Below, in pieces: positions 17,129 to 27,470 of a stretch of DNA of 64,000 bases. The DNA is taken from the NCBI RefSeq assembly GCF_002080045.1, contig NZ_MUIN01000012.1, forward strand, positions 385,557 through 449,556, written 5' to 3'. Origin of the DNA: Pseudomonas sp. Bc-h. GTDB taxonomy: Bacteria > Pseudomonadota > Gammaproteobacteria > Pseudomonadales > Pseudomonadaceae. The notes under the pieces are model-generated. The model was not told the DNA's origin. It did not search any database and worked only from the letters and a program-made list of their open reading frames with translations. Numbering within the stretch: the first letter of the stretch is position 1; the number at the start of each line of letters is the position of its first letter. The position numbers and the translations under genes were made by a program.

Positions 17129-17974
17129 ATGTTCGATACGCCTGCCCATTCCGACATCGACTCCCTGCTGCACTGGATGAACGAGCGGACCTTCGCGGTC
17201 CTGACCGGCGCGGGCATCAGCACCTCTTCCGGCATCCCCGATTACCGCGACAGCGAGGGGGTGCGGCGCGGGCGGCAACCGATGATGTTTCAGGAATTTC
17301 TGAATGCCCATGAAGCGCGCCGGCGTTACTGGGCGCGGGCGATGCTCGGGTGGCCACGGGTCCGCGTGGCACACCCCAATGCTGCACATGAAGCACTGGC
17401 GACCTTGCAGTACCGGGGCATCATCAGCGGCGTCATCACCCAGAACGTTGACACCCTGCACGAACAGGCGGGCAGCCAGGACGTGATCGAATTGCACGGC
17501 AGCCTGCATTGGGTGCTGTGTCTGGATTGCAGGCAGCGCACCGAGCGCGACGTGGTTCAGGTCACTCTGCTGGAACAGAACCCGTATCTGGCGGGCATCG
17601 ATGCGGTACAGGCTCCGGATGGCGACACCCTGCTCGACCCTGCTTTCGAAGAGCGCTTTCAGGTGCCTCATTGTCCGCATTGTGGCGGTGAGCGGATGAA
17701 GCCTGACGTGGTGTTCTTTGGTGAGAACGTTGCGCCGCCGACCGCCGCTCGCGCCATGGAGCGGGTCGAGCAGGCCGAGGGGTTGCTGGTGGTGGGTTCG
17801 TCGTTGATGGCGTTTTCGGCGTTTCGTCTGTGCCGGGCGATAGCGGATCAGGGGAAGCCGCTGATCGCGATCAATCTGGGCAAGACCCGCGCTGATGATT
17901 TGCTGGATCTGAAGATCGGTGCCTCATGTGAGGTGTTGTTGCCGGGGTTGGCGCGGCGGCTGGTGGACCTGTAG
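17129..17974 (+). CDS. NAD-dependent protein deacylase, Sir2 family
   Basis: The 281-residue sirtuin removes acyl groups from lysine side chains using NAD. The NAD-binding motif TGAGISTSSGIPDYRD is at about residues 26-41. TQNVDTLHEQAG and the catalytic His in ELHGSLHW follow. A zinc site is formed by CLDC and CPHC, and MKPDVVFFGE precedes the last NAD contacts. The arrangement resembles class II (SIRT4-like) sirtuins rather than the CobB type; the exact acyl preference cannot be judged. AGGACC precedes the ATG. It stands alone between repeats and a convergent gene. Confidence 0.92.
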   Translation: MFDTPAHSDIDSLLHWMNERTFAVLTGAGISTSSGIPDYRDSEGVRRGRQPMMFQEFLNAHEARRRYWARAMLGWPRVRVAHPNAAHEALATLQYRGIISGVITQNVDTLHEQAGSQDVIELHGSLHWVLCLDCRQRTERDVVQVTLLEQNPYLAGIDAVQAPDGDTLLDPAFEERFQVPHCPHCGGERMKPDVVFFGENVAPPTAARAMERVEQAEGLLVVGSSLMAFSAFRLCRAIADQGKPLIAINLGKTRADDLLDLKIGASCEVLLPGLARRLVDL

Positions 17975-18049
17975 CGGTCCGGCATCCATGGCGAGGAGCG
18001 GCTCGCGCGTTTGAAGCTCAAGAGCGAACACAGCTCCGTTCTTTCAGGC

Positions 18050-19159
18050 TCAGCGATTGATCCCGGGCAATGCCGCCAAGGCCTTTTCCCAGATCTGTCG
18101 GGTTCTGACCCACACCACTTCCTGCCAGTCGGGGTCTGTGGGGTAGAACTGTTCCAGCAACCCTTGCTTGATCCGGCGACCGGTTTCGTCGAGGGGATCG
18201 CCGTACAGGTGCAGCCAGTGATCATCACGCAGGTGCCCGTGAACGAGCTCTCCGGCATAGGTGCCGCACTCGATGACGAACGGCATCAGATGCACGCCTG
18301 GCAAGGCATCCAGCAGCATCTGCGAGGTGTATCCGGTGGAGGTCGCGGCCACGCCGGTTTCGCTGATCTGATTGGCGCCGGTGATCAGCGTGAACAGCCA
18401 GGGGCCGAACAGGGCTTTGGCATCATCCAGGGCCGGGTAGGCCGATTCGACGATGCTCATCAGCATGGGATGCCCGTAATCGCCGGCGCCGGTGTGCAGA
18501 TCGAAGCACGCTGCCACGTCAACGCCGCTCAGGTGTTTCTCGACAATGCTGCGCAGGGTACGGTTGGACCAGCTCGGGCCCGTGCCGCCGTAGAACAGGC
18601 CATCGGCGAACTCGTACTGCCCCGCTTCCACCACGGACATCAGCCCCGACCAGCCCTGCTCGGCGATAGCGGCATTGAACAAGGCATCAGCCTGATCGCG
18701 CAACGGCCCGCTCAGGTGTTCGCAGGCGTAGATGGCATGCACGTCCTGATAGGCACGGTTGTTGGGCAGCGGTTTGTTGAAGTCGAGGTAATTGCGGTTC
18801 TGATCGAGATTGTCTTCATTGACCCGGCGCATCCACGCGGTGCCCCACGGGTTGATCAGGTGGATCATCAACACCGCCACGCCCTCGGGCAGTGCACGAT
18901 CCTTGAGGCTTTCCAGCCAACGGCTCTGGCAGTCCGAGCCGTAATACCCTTCCACGCCGTGGGTACCGCTCAGTGCCACCAGCACCTTGCGTGCATCCGG
19001 CGCGCCGATCCAGGCCACATCGGTGAACAAGGCTTCAGCAAACGGACCAGGCAGCGGGTGAGCATATTCGCTCAGCGACGCACCGACCGCCGTAGCGGCT
19101 TTGAGGAAACGTTCTCGCAGTTGACGATAACTCGGCTGGGCAGGAAAAAACTGGCTCAT
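18050..19159 (-). CDS. DUF2817 (M14-like) zinc peptidase-family protein
   Basis: This 369-residue protein has the zinc-binding pattern of carboxypeptidase-like (M14/succinylglutamate desuccinylase) enzymes. SGTHGVEGYYGSD provides His and Glu, and DLHTGAGDYG about 130 residues later provides the second His. NPWGTAWMRRVNEDNLDQNR contains the conserved substrate-binding Arg/Asn region. There is no signal peptide, so it is probably a cytoplasmic amidohydrolase or peptidase; the substrate is unknown. The start ATG follows GAGGG. Confidence 0.82.
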   Translation of the reverse strand: MSQFFPAQPSYRQLRERFLKAATAVGASLSEYAHPLPGPFAEALFTDVAWIGAPDARKVLVALSGTHGVEGYYGSDCQSRWLESLKDRALPEGVAVLMIHLINPWGTAWMRRVNEDNLDQNRNYLDFNKPLPNNRAYQDVHAIYACEHLSGPLRDQADALFNAAIAEQGWSGLMSVVEAGQYEFADGLFYGGTGPSWSNRTLRSIVEKHLSGVDVAACFDLHTGAGDYGHPMLMSIVESAYPALDDAKALFGPWLFTLITGANQISETGVAATSTGYTSQMLLDALPGVHLMPFVIECGTYAGELVHGHLRDDHWLHLYGDPLDETGRRIKQGLLEQFYPTDPDWQEVVWVRTRQIWEKALAALPGINR

Positions 19160-19271
19160 CTAAACCCTCATGGCATCAGGCGGAGTCGGCTCAAGACAAG
19201 GGATGGAGGACTGTCAAACGGCCGACGCATCAATTTTTCGAAGGGTGATGTCAATGTTGGCATCACGGCCT

Positions 19272-19337
19272 GTAGCAGTCCGGCATACCGGCGGTGGCGT
19301 CTTCGAAATCCCTGCCGCCGGCAAGTCGGACTGCGAC
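19272..19337. repeat. REPIN (family A)
   Basis: An inverted pair running from GTAGCAGTCCGGCATACCGG to CTGCCGCCGGCAAGTCGGAC. It is located in the 279-bp gap between the divergent DUF2817 and DUF318 permease genes, where it must coexist with their promoters. Confidence 0.8.
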
Positions 19338-19438
19338 AGAGAACTGTCGCAGACCTCCGACACGCCCTGCAACACCTACTACACTGACCGTCGAAAGCGT
19401 ATCATCGCGCCCCTTGTTTTCTAGCCTCGGTGCCCGTC

Positions 19439-20494
19439 ATGTCCACACTCCCGCTCGCCACTGAACGCCGTGGCTGGTCTTTCTGGTGGAAACCCCTGGT
19501 GTTTCTGCTGGTGGCCGCCATCGGTCTGTACTACGTCAAATGGTCGCCGTATTACCTGAAGTCCTTCGTCGCTGCCGACACCCACAACATCGGCGGCTCG
19601 ATCATCAACGACAACCCCGCCAACCCGTGGGCCGCTGCACTGGCCTACGCCCAGGTGTATTTCCTGGCGATCTGGAAGGCAGCCGTCCTGGCGGTGATTC
19701 TCGGTTCTCTGCTGCAGGTGCTGATTCCTCGCGACTGGCTGCTGCGCATGTTCGGTCGCGCAGGCCTGGGCTCGACGGTGCGCGGCGGTCTGTTCGCCCT
19801 GCCCGGCATGATGTGCAGCTGCTGCGCCGCGCCGGTGGCTGCAGGTCTGCGCAAGCAGAATGTCTCGGTGGGCGCCGCGCTGGCGTTCTGGATCGCCAAC
19901 CCGGTGCTCAACCCGGCCACGCTGGTGTTCATGGGTTTCGTGCTGGGCTGGGGTTTCACCGCGTTGCGTCTGGTGGCTGGCCTGGTGCTGGTGATTGGCG
20001 TGTCGCTGGTGGCCCAGCGCATCTCGCGCCCGGAGGCGTTGCCCGAGGAGGCGGTTGAAGCGGTGGTGGAAGCCGAAGCGCCGGATCAGGGCAGTTTGCT
20101 CAGCCGTTGGGGCAAGACCCTCTGGCAGCTGTTCTGGACCACCATCCCGATCTACGTCGTGGCCGTACTGATCCTGGGCGCGGCGCGTGTCTGGCTGTTC
20201 CCGCATGTGGATGGCGCCATGGGCAACAGCCTGTTGTGGCTGGTGCCGCTGGCGATTGTCGGCACGCTGTTCGTGATCCCGACCGCCGCGGAAATCCCGA
20301 TCGTGCAGACCCTGATGACCCTCGGCCTGGGCACCGCCCCTGCCGTGGCGCTGCTGATGACCCTGCCGAGCGTGAGCCTGCCGTCGCTGCTGATGCTGCG
20401 TAAATCGTTCGATAGCAAGGTGCTGGTGACCGTGGGTGTGCTGACCATGCTGATTGGCGTGGTCAGCGGTTTGATCGGTGCTGCGGTGTTGTAA
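19439..20494 (+). CDS. DUF318/COG0701-family membrane permease
   Basis: The 351-residue membrane protein has about eight predicted spans. The motif MMCSCCAAPVAAGLRK is the cysteine signature of the YraQ/ArsP permease family, followed by FWIANPVLNPATLVFMG. ArsP members export organoarsenicals, but most family members, like this one, have no known cargo, and no ars genes are nearby. ATG at 19439 and GTG at 19430 are both possible; no strong ribosome binding site decides between them. A long hairpin repeat follows the stop codon and may act as transcription terminator. Confidence 0.82.
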   Translation: MSTLPLATERRGWSFWWKPLVFLLVAAIGLYYVKWSPYYLKSFVAADTHNIGGSIINDNPANPWAAALAYAQVYFLAIWKAAVLAVILGSLLQVLIPRDWLLRMFGRAGLGSTVRGGLFALPGMMCSCCAAPVAAGLRKQNVSVGAALAFWIANPVLNPATLVFMGFVLGWGFTALRLVAGLVLVIGVSLVAQRISRPEALPEEAVEAVVEAEAPDQGSLLSRWGKTLWQLFWTTIPIYVVAVLILGAARVWLFPHVDGAMGNSLLWLVPLAIVGTLFVIPTAAEIPIVQTLMTLGLGTAPAVALLMTLPSVSLPSLLMLRKSFDSKVLVTVGVLTMLIGVVSGLIGAAVL

Positions 20495-20507
20495 GCAATA
20501 CACCGGA

Positions 20508-20621
20508 CCCTGTGGGAGCTTCTGGAGGTTACGACAGTGGCGAAAGCGATGGATCAGTGACAGAGACGCCGTCTGACACACCGCTTCGCTGCCGTCGTAA
20601 CCTGCGACGTCTCCCACAGGG
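20508..20621. repeat. Long-hairpin repeat (family B), copy 2
   Basis: The outer arms CCCTGTGGGAG and CTCCCACAGGG are perfect. The next arms, AGGTTACGAC and GTCGTAACCT, are also perfect, and the centre holds GTCTGACACACCGC as in the copy at 7852-7947. It is about 114 bp overall. Confidence 0.82.
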
Positions 20622-20707
20622 ATTTCGATCCACGCGTGACGCCTGTGTGAGCTGCTTGAGCTGTGGGACAGTCGCGAAAGGGATCGGAACAAGCGTTTCG
20701 TCGTGAG

Positions 20708-21808
20708 TTATCTCGCAGTTCTTTGTTTCAAATACTCCACAACCGCCGCCTGATCCCCCGCAAACTCGATCCGCGCGTTCTTGCTGTCGCGCTGATGGAC
20801 GTACATCGGGTCGTAGTATTCACTCAACATCGCACTGATCCACGCCCGATGCTGATCGACATCGCCGCTGCGTTCCTGCTCTTGCAGCGCGCTGTCCATG
20901 ATCGCCGCCAGACGCTGATAACGCTCCCCGCCCAGACGCCGAACGATGCTCGACAGGCTCTGCTTCAGACGCTCGGCATAGCCGGCGAAACCGGTCTCGA
21001 CGCCCTGCACCGCGATGAACTCGGCGCACAGGTCGATCACGTAATCCTTGAGAATCCGCTCAACGCGGCCTTCGAAGCTGTCTTCCAGCCACACCAGCGG
21101 CGCGTCCTGCATGGTCCGGTACAACTCCAGCGGCACGGCTCGGCTGCCGACAATGCGGCCTTCGTCTTCGATCACGAACTGGTGCAGATGCTTTGCGCGC
21201 TTCTTGAGAATATCGATGGAGAGCTGGTTTTCGAAATCGATCTGCCCCGGCTGCGGCGTGGCGTGTTTACCGAAACTGGAGCCGCGATGGTTGGCGTGGC
21301 CTTCCAGATCCAGCGCGTTATCCAGTTGTTGCAGCACTTCGGTCTTGCCGGTGCCGGTAAGCCCGCCGATCAGTACGAAGTCGCATTCGGCCACCGCCTG
21401 CTCGGTGACGCCGATCAGGAAATTGCGCATGGCCTTGTAGCCGCCGATGATCCGCGGGTACTGAATGCCCGCCTCCGATTTGAGCCATTGCTGGGTGATC
21501 TGCGAACGTAGCCCGCCCCGGAAGCAGTACAGAAAACCCTCCGGGTGCTCGTTGGCGAAGGCCGCCCAAGCCTCGATCCGCGCGTCCTTGAGCTCGCCGC
21601 ACACCAGTTTGTGACCCAGCTCGATAGCCGCCTGCTGGCCGTCCTGCTTGTAACTGGTACCGACCTTCTGCCGCTCAATGTCGTTCATCAGCGGCAGGTT
21701 GATCACACCGGGAAACGCGCCCTTGGTGAATTCCACCGGAGCGCGCACGTCCATCATCGGGATGTCGTGGAGAAAGATGTCGCGAAAGTGGGCGCTGTTG
21801 TCGCGCAT
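20708..21808 (-). CDS. mnmH: tRNA 2-selenouridine synthase
   Basis: The 366-residue enzyme replaces sulfur by selenium at the wobble 2-thiouridine of Lys, Glu and Gln tRNAs, via a geranylated intermediate. An N-terminal rhodanese domain carries the catalytic Cys95 in [10 protein letters not shown], and a P-loop ATPase domain carries [15 protein letters not shown]. It is also called SelU or YbbB. The ATG overlaps the stop codon of selD by one base (TGATG), indicating translational coupling to the selenophosphate source. Confidence 0.95.
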   Translation of the reverse strand: MRDNSAHFRDIFLHDIPMMDVRAPVEFTKGAFPGVINLPLMNDIERQKVGTSYKQDGQQAAIELGHKLVCGELKDARIEAWAAFANEHPEGFLYCFRGGLRSQITQQWLKSEAGIQYPRIIGGYKAMRNFLIGVTEQAVAECDFVLIGGLTGTGKTEVLQQLDNALDLEGHANHRGSSFGKHATPQPGQIDFENQLSIDILKKRAKHLHQFVIEDEGRIVGSRAVPLELYRTMQDAPLVWLEDSFEGRVERILKDYVIDLCAEFIAVQGVETGFAGYAERLKQSLSSIVRRLGGERYQRLAAIMDSALQEQERSGDVDQHRAWISAMLSEYYDPMYVHQRDSKNARIEFAGDQAAVVEYLKQRTAR

Positions 21809-22842
21809 CAGAACACCTCGACGGCGAGTCGCTGTCGCTCCACCAGTTCGCCGATTGGCGCCAGGGTCAGGCCCAGTTCACTCGCCAGCGCAAGGAATGC
21901 AGCCTCTTCGGCCGGCTCGACCGCGATCAACAAACCGCCACTGGTTTGCGGGTCGCACAGCAGCAGTTTCTGCGCTTCGGTCAGCTCGCCGATGCGTTCG
22001 CCGTAGCTGTCGTAGTTGCGATGGGTGCCGCCCGGGATGCAGTTCTGCTCGATGTAAAAATCGACGCTGCCCAGACGTGGTACCGCAGCTGCGTTCAGGC
22101 GCGCTGTAAGCTTGCTGCCATCGGCCATTTCCACCAGATGCCCCAACAGGCCGAACCCGGTGACGTCGGTCATGGCCGTGACGCCTGCCAGTTTCGAGAA
22201 GCGGCTGCCGGGTTTGTTCAGCGTGCACATCACGTCGCGGGCAAGCCCCACGTCTTCATCGCGCAACGCGCCCTTCTTCTCGGCGGTGGTCAGAATGCCG
22301 ATACCCAAGGGTTTGGTGAGGAACAGTTTGCAGCCCACGGTGGCGGTGTCGTTGCGCTTCATGAAGCGCTTTTCCACCAGCCCGGTCACCGCCAGACCGA
22401 AGATCGGCTCCGGGGCGTCAATGGAGTGACCGCCTGCCAGCGGAATGCCTGCCGCATCGCAGACCGCACGTCCACCGCGAATCACTTCACGGGCGATTTC
22501 CGGCGCCAGCACGTTGACCGGCCAGCCGAGAATCGCGATCGCCATCAACGGGTCGCCACCCATGGCGTAGATGTCGCTGATGGCGTTGGTGGCAGCGATG
22601 CGGCCGAAATCGAACGGATCGTCGACGATCGGCATGAAAAAATCGGTGGTGGAAACCACGCCCTTTTCGTCATCGATGGCGTAGACCGCAGCATCGTCGC
22701 GCGACGCATTGCCGACCCACAGGCGCGGGTCGAGATTCTGCGCGCCACTGCCGGCGAGGATGGTTTCCAGAACCTTGGGAGAAATCTTGCAGCCGCAACC
22801 GGCGCCGTGGCTGTACTGGGTAAGACGAACGGTGTCGTTCAT
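21808..22842 (-). CDS. selD: Selenide, water dikinase (selenophosphate synthase)
   Basis: The enzyme makes selenophosphate from selenide and ATP in the cytoplasm. The 344-residue length is normal. The N-terminal active-site loop [11 protein letters not shown] has Cys16 and Lys19, matching Cys17 and Lys20 of the E. coli enzyme, so this is the Cys rather than the selenocysteine form. ATP-binding Asp and Gly residues lie in [17 protein letters not shown]. It is the first gene of a two-gene operon with mnmH. No selA, selB or selC is in the window, so here the selenium is used at least for tRNA. Confidence 0.96.
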   Translation of the reverse strand: MNDTVRLTQYSHGAGCGCKISPKVLETILAGSGAQNLDPRLWVGNASRDDAAVYAIDDEKGVVSTTDFFMPIVDDPFDFGRIAATNAISDIYAMGGDPLMAIAILGWPVNVLAPEIAREVIRGGRAVCDAAGIPLAGGHSIDAPEPIFGLAVTGLVEKRFMKRNDTATVGCKLFLTKPLGIGILTTAEKKGALRDEDVGLARDVMCTLNKPGSRFSKLAGVTAMTDVTGFGLLGHLVEMADGSKLTARLNAAAVPRLGSVDFYIEQNCIPGGTHRNYDSYGERIGELTEAQKLLLCDPQTSGGLLIAVEPAEEAAFLALASELGLTLAPIGELVERQRLAVEVF

Positions 22843-22992
22843 GGGAGGCCCCTGAGTTTCAAGGCGCTGAAGTCTATCAGAGCCGGGGGCGGTTGGTGGC
22901 TCGGGTGGATGGCTGGATGAGGCGCAATCCCGAATTGGCAGACCACCAACCGATGCAGTCGATCAGTGACTATTTCGGTGTCCGGTAAATTG

Positions 22993-23087
22993 CATCGCGA
23001 GCAAGCCTCCTCCCACATGGGCCCGTGGCGCCCTCACCTTCAAGCCTGGCCACAGTACCGTGGGAGGGAGCTTGTTCGCGAAGGCGT
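22993..23087. repeat. REP pair (family C)
   Basis: An inverted pair: TCGCGAGCAAGCCTCCTCCCACA on one side and TGGGAGGGAGCTTGTTCGCGA on the other, with a 40-bp loop region. It lies in the 290-bp gap between selD and the lipoprotein gene, which otherwise holds nothing recognisable. Confidence 0.75.
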
Positions 23088-23132
23088 CATTCGAAACGGC
23101 GCCAATCTGTGTAGCGAACTGTCGGTCGATAC

Positions 23133-23789
23133 TCAGGACTCAGCCTTGATCAGCGACTCAAGCGATGCATCGAACTTCTGCAGCGCATTGATCTGCACCT
23201 GACGCTGCGAGTTGATGTCGGCGGCGATTTCCGGGGCGCGTTTGGTCTGGGCCCAGATCGGTGACATCGACTTGGCATCGCTGCCTTCGGCCTTGCCGAT
23301 GAACTTGAAATCACCGTCGAAGAACTCGGCCACGATACTCGATTGCACATCGGAACTGCGCTCGGTGACCAGCTTGTTGCGGGTGTCGAGGAGCACGATC
23401 ACGTCAGGACGCGCGGCCAGCACGTCGTCCAGGCTCTCGTAGAAGTCCACTTTGGCGAACTGCTTCTCCAGCGATTCGGCGAACCAGTTGATCGCAAGCT
23501 CCGGATCGGAACTGTTCACGTAAGCTTCGGTGATGCGGCTGTCAGTCAATCTGGCGGCGACGCCATCCTGAGCCGTGGCGTTATAACGGGTCATGTAGGC
23601 CAGGTTGGCCACAGTGTTCTCGGTGAAAATCACCCCGACGGTCTGTTCGTGCTTGAGCTTTACGGCAGACGTCGGTGCTGACGCTTTGAAGGTCTGGTCA
23701 GACGCATCGGAATAACGTGGCGCGCCGGGAACGGCACAACCGGCCAGGGCAATAACCATTGCAAACAGGGCAGCGACTTGGACTTTCAT
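23133..23789 (-). CDS. Putative lipoprotein of unknown function
   Basis: The 218-residue protein has an N-terminal lipoprotein signal: charged MKVQ, a hydrophobic run, then the lipobox LAGC with the lipidated Cys at residue 18. The mature part is soluble and mixed alpha/beta, containing VIVLLDTRNKLVTE. No catalytic motif was recognised. The residue after the Cys is Ala, which would usually direct it to the outer membrane. GGAGAAAG precedes the ATG. The function is unknown. Confidence 0.75.
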   Translation of the reverse strand: MKVQVAALFAMVIALAGCAVPGAPRYSDASDQTFKASAPTSAVKLKHEQTVGVIFTENTVANLAYMTRYNATAQDGVAARLTDSRITEAYVNSSDPELAINWFAESLEKQFAKVDFYESLDDVLAARPDVIVLLDTRNKLVTERSSDVQSSIVAEFFDGDFKFIGKAEGSDAKSMSPIWAQTKRAPEIAADINSQRQVQINALQKFDASLESLIKAES

Positions 23790-23900
23790 TTGACTTTCTC
23801 CGGGGGAGGCTCAGCAGGCGTGCCGTCATGCTGAGCCTTCGCTGGAAAAAGTAGAACTTGAGCGGGTCGATGTTAAGCATCGATTAAAACAATAGTAATT

Positions 23901-25067
23901 TCAGACCCTGGCCATTCTGCGCGCGCTCAAGACCTGCGCCAGCATCAGCGCACCGACCCAGAGCAGCGCGTCACGCAGGCCGATGAGGTGGGCGACGAAG
24001 CCGATCAACGCCGGGCCGAGCAAAATCCCGCAGTAACCGATGCCGGTGATGATCGCGATTGCAAGTCCGGCAGGCATCGCCGTCTGCGCCCCGACCACCG
24101 AGCAATAGACGGGAAAGGCGTTCGACAGCCCCAGCCCGATCAAGGCAAACCCGAAAAGAAACAACGGCCAGGGCTGCAACATGACGGCCATGGCGAAGCC
24201 GATCATCACCAGCAGGCCGCCAGCCATGAGCAGGCTCACCGCACCGAAACGATGGCGCAGGTAATCGCCGGAAAACCGCCCCGCGGCCATCGTCAGGGAA
24301 AACACCGCGTACGCTCCGCCGGCCACCGACAGGTCGATCTGGTGTGCCCGGTTCAGGAACACCGCGCTCCAGTCGAGAATGGCGCCTTCGACCAGTAACG
24401 CGATGAAGCACAGCAGGCCAATGATCAGCACCTTGCCCGTCGGCCATGAGAACGGCGCCGAGGGGTCGTCGGCGCCATAGGGCAACAAATGCCGCGCATG
24501 CCAGAGCAGTAGACCGGCAATAATTGCCACTACTACCAGCACCGCTGGCAAGGGAGAGGCACCGACCCACAGCATCAGGCCCATCAACGACGCGCTGAGG
24601 ATGCCGCCGAGGCTGAACAGGCCATGAAAGCCAGACATCAGCGGCCGGCCGTGATCACGTTCCACCAACAGGCCCTGAACGTTCATGGCCACGTCGATAC
24701 TGCCAAGTCCGGCGCCAAATAACGCCAACGCCACCGCCAGCCCGGCAAAACTCGACAAACTGGCCAGCAGCGGCAACGTGCAGCAGATCAACGCCCCGCC
24801 CACCAGTGACACGAATCGGCAGCCCTTGCGCGTGGTCAGCATGCCCGCCAGCGGCATTGCCAGCATCGAGCCCAATCCGAAGCACAGCAACAGCAGCCCA
24901 AGCTGCGCCTCTTCAAGGCCTGCCCGCTCCCGAGCGAACGGCACCAACGGCGCCCACGCGCCAAGGGACATCCCCGAAAGCAGGAAGGTCAGGCGGTAGC
25001 TCCAGAGGTGGATGAGCGTCGGCGTTTTCACGGGTTCAGCGATAGACAAGAGAGATGATCCGGACAA
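23901..25067 (-). CDS. Major facilitator superfamily transporter
   Basis: The 388-residue membrane protein has about twelve spans, with SGMSLGAWAPLVPFARERAGL and the loop AGMLTTRKGCR between spans 2 and 3. This is the pattern of the YbjJ-like MFS subgroup; the cargo is unknown. The outermost start is TTG at 25067. GTG at 25031, 12 codons later, would give an N-terminus closer to that of typical relatives, so the start is uncertain. No co-transcribed partner is visible. Confidence 0.82.
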   Translation of the reverse strand: MSGSSLLSIAEPVKTPTLIHLWSYRLTFLLSGMSLGAWAPLVPFARERAGLEEAQLGLLLLCFGLGSMLAMPLAGMLTTRKGCRFVSLVGGALICCTLPLLASLSSFAGLAVALALFGAGLGSIDVAMNVQGLLVERDHGRPLMSGFHGLFSLGGILSASLMGLMLWVGASPLPAVLVVVAIIAGLLLWHARHLLPYGADDPSAPFSWPTGKVLIIGLLCFIALLVEGAILDWSAVFLNRAHQIDLSVAGGAYAVFSLTMAAGRFSGDYLRHRFGAVSLLMAGGLLVMIGFAMAVMLQPWPLFLFGFALIGLGLSNAFPVYCSVVGAQTAMPAGLAIAIITGIGYCGILLGPALIGFVAHLIGLRDALLWVGALMLAQVLSARRMARV

Positions 25068-25224
25068 TGGCAGAAAAGGGTGTGAAAGGGTGTGTAAGCG
25101 CTGGGCGACAAGTGGCTAAAGCGGTGGGTCAGCTGGCACATCTGCTAACTGCCCCACCATCGTCCGACCGCGGCCCGTACTATCGTGGCCTCCGGCGTCT
25201 CCCGCAGGTGCAGCGACTCTACAG

Positions 25225-27294
25225 TTACATCATCGGCGCAACCATGCTCACCACCCGCAGCGCCAGCCCTTCGTAGGCGTCCAGCGTGATGGTGAACTCG
25301 CCCTCTTCGGTCAGGTCCCCTTCCACGCGCTCGTTGATGATGTCCACCACCGGGCCGGGGGCGATGCCGGGCAGGTGCAGGGTTTCGACAATGGCTTCGT
25401 CGCTGAAGTTGAGCGCGGTGATCTGCGTGCCCTTCCCCGCTGGCAGTTCGTGGACCATGATCAACAGCCCCGGATGCTCGACATCGGGGATCAGAATCTG
25501 GCGGCTCGCCGCGATATCGTAAGCCCGGCGCACGGCGAGGATCTTCTTCAGTTGCGAAGCGAAGGAATCCGGGCGTTGCAGCTGCTCGATCAGGCTGCCG
25601 TACAGGGTTTTCGCCCGAGGCATGCCGCCGTTCGAGACCTCGGCGTCCGGGTCCATGTCTACCAGATCGTAGGCGCCGCGATGAATCCAGCGCGTGTCGC
25701 CATCGCCCATCAGATGCTCGACCTGCCCGGCCGGCAGCGGCAACGCGCCCACCAGATCCCAGCCAGAGAGCGCGAACACCCCCGGCTGCATGGCGTTGAA
25801 CATCACCAGCAGCAGGTGGATGTGCTGAATCTTGTGAATGTCGGTGAGGGTGATCGCATCCAGATCGCGAATGCCCAGCGCCGCCGTGATGATACTCGCC
25901 GTGGTGCAGGACACGCCGTTGGTGACGAACTTGAGGTTGTACGGCGCGTGCTCGCCGGCGAGACGCTCGTACATCTCCTCGCGAATGTGCTCGCGCAGGA
26001 TGTTGCCGGGGAAGGTCTGGCCCATGTACAGGTACTGATCGTGAGCGTGAAGGGTCCAGAAATGCACCAGCTCCAGGGTCAGTTCATCGTGGTTCTGCAG
26101 GGCATGGATCAACGAGGCCGGATCGATGCCGAAGTCGTGGACCTGGCGCAGCATCAGCCGCAGGAACTCGGTTCGACCGGTCAACAGCGCGTGCTGATAG
26201 GCCGGGCGAGTGATGAAGTCATAGGACAGATCGGCGCCGCCGTGGGACATGGCGGCAATGTCGTCGATAGTCAGGTTCAGCTCCTGAAAGCTGAAACCAC
26301 CGGCCTTGCGGATCGCCCCGGCCAGCAACTGATTGCCGGTGATCGACAGCGGATGGCTCTCGGACCACGCCGTGCCTTCGGCCTTGCGCTCGACGCCCAG
26401 GAAACCGTTGGCGTCCAGACGCAGCACTCGCGCGCCCATCACGTCGATGGCGTGCAGCGCGTCGCCGATGATCATTTGCTGCGCGGCGAAACTTGGGTCC
26501 AGCCAGTTCAGCGACGGCTGGCCTTCCTTGAAGTAATGCAGATAGACCCAGCGCCGCGCCTTGCCGTCCACGCCAGTGATGACCGGCGTGGTGCTCCAGT
26601 CGGTCTCCTTGACCCCCGGTTCGAAGAAGATCACCCGCTGCAACTGACCGACGATGTAATGCTTGTCGCGCAGCGCATCGACGATGGCCGGCGGCAGGTT
26701 GACCGCGTCGCGGCCAGCCGGGACCTCTGGCAGCAGCGGCCAGTCTTCTTCCTTGATTTCGACCATGTGGTACAGGCCCGGGTAGTCCTCGTACGCCAGT
26801 TCGGCCAGGCGGAAATCCGCACCCTTGCCGGTGTGGGAAGGAATCACGTCATCGACGATCACCGCGTTGTGCGCAGCGGCAATCCGGCTGAGGCTGAGAA
26901 ACTGCGCATCGGTGCCCAGGTCGGCATCCACTTCGAAGCTGATGCGGTCGAAATTGCCGTCGATGCTCGGGGTGCGCTGGCGGCCCTTGAGACCACCGGA
27001 GGCTTTCAGCGGACCGTTGTGAATGCCCTGAATGCCGATTTCGGACAGGGCGTGCCAGAGCGTTTCATCGCCCAGCGCTTCCAGCACCGAACCGCCTTCG
27101 CGAGTCACGATCGACGCCGGATAGGCGGTGAACCACACCGAAGCAATCGCCGAAGCGTCCCGCGGCCTGGCCAACGCATAGGGCCGTTGCCAGAGTCGGC
27201 CCTGGCCACCATAGAGTTTGGCGCGTTGTTTTGCGGCGTTGAGCATCGACTGCTCAACCAGCCATTCCACGTACTGCTTGTCCGGGGTGGTCAT
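25225..27294 (-). CDS. treS: Trehalose synthase (maltose alpha-D-glucosyltransferase), GH13
   Basis: The enzyme isomerises maltose to trehalose in one step, linking maltose or glycogen turnover with the compatible solute trehalose. Starting at [12 protein letters not shown] gives 689 residues, the length of the Pseudomonas stutzeri/putida TreS type; the frame extends 18 codons upstream. GH13 landmarks are [13 protein letters not shown], the nucleophile Asp in [11 protein letters not shown], the acid Glu in FSFQELNLT and the third carboxylate in [10 protein letters not shown]. It lacks the maltokinase fusion found in some TreS proteins. Trehalose protects against osmotic and drying stress. It appears monocistronic. 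Confidence 0.88.
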   Translation of the reverse strand: MTTPDKQYVEWLVEQSMLNAAKQRAKLYGGQGRLWQRPYALARPRDASAIASVWFTAYPASIVTREGGSVLEALGDETLWHALSEIGIQGIHNGPLKASGGLKGRQRTPSIDGNFDRISFEVDADLGTDAQFLSLSRIAAAHNAVIVDDVIPSHTGKGADFRLAELAYEDYPGLYHMVEIKEEDWPLLPEVPAGRDAVNLPPAIVDALRDKHYIVGQLQRVIFFEPGVKETDWSTTPVITGVDGKARRWVYLHYFKEGQPSLNWLDPSFAAQQMIIGDALHAIDVMGARVLRLDANGFLGVERKAEGTAWSESHPLSITGNQLLAGAIRKAGGFSFQELNLTIDDIAAMSHGGADLSYDFITRPAYQHALLTGRTEFLRLMLRQVHDFGIDPASLIHALQNHDELTLELVHFWTLHAHDQYLYMGQTFPGNILREHIREEMYERLAGEHAPYNLKFVTNGVSCTTASIITAALGIRDLDAITLTDIHKIQHIHLLLVMFNAMQPGVFALSGWDLVGALPLPAGQVEHLMGDGDTRWIHRGAYDLVDMDPDAEVSNGGMPRAKTLYGSLIEQLQRPDSFASQLKKILAVRRAYDIAASRQILIPDVEHPGLLIMVHELPAGKGTQITALNFSDEAIVETLHLPGIAPGPVVDIINERVEGDLTEEGEFTITLDAYEGLALRVVSMVAPMM

Positions 27295-27470
27295 AGGGTC
27301 CAGGGTTCCGTCTTCAAATGGATTGGAGAGGTCGCCCAAGGCGCTCATGCGCGCGGCTCGGGACGATCCTGTCTACGCCGTTGCTTAAGTCTATGAGCGT
27401 TCACAGACGCAAACGTTGCATGAAGAGGGAATTTGTTGCCGCGTGCAGAAGAGTGCGTGGGCAAACCGAT

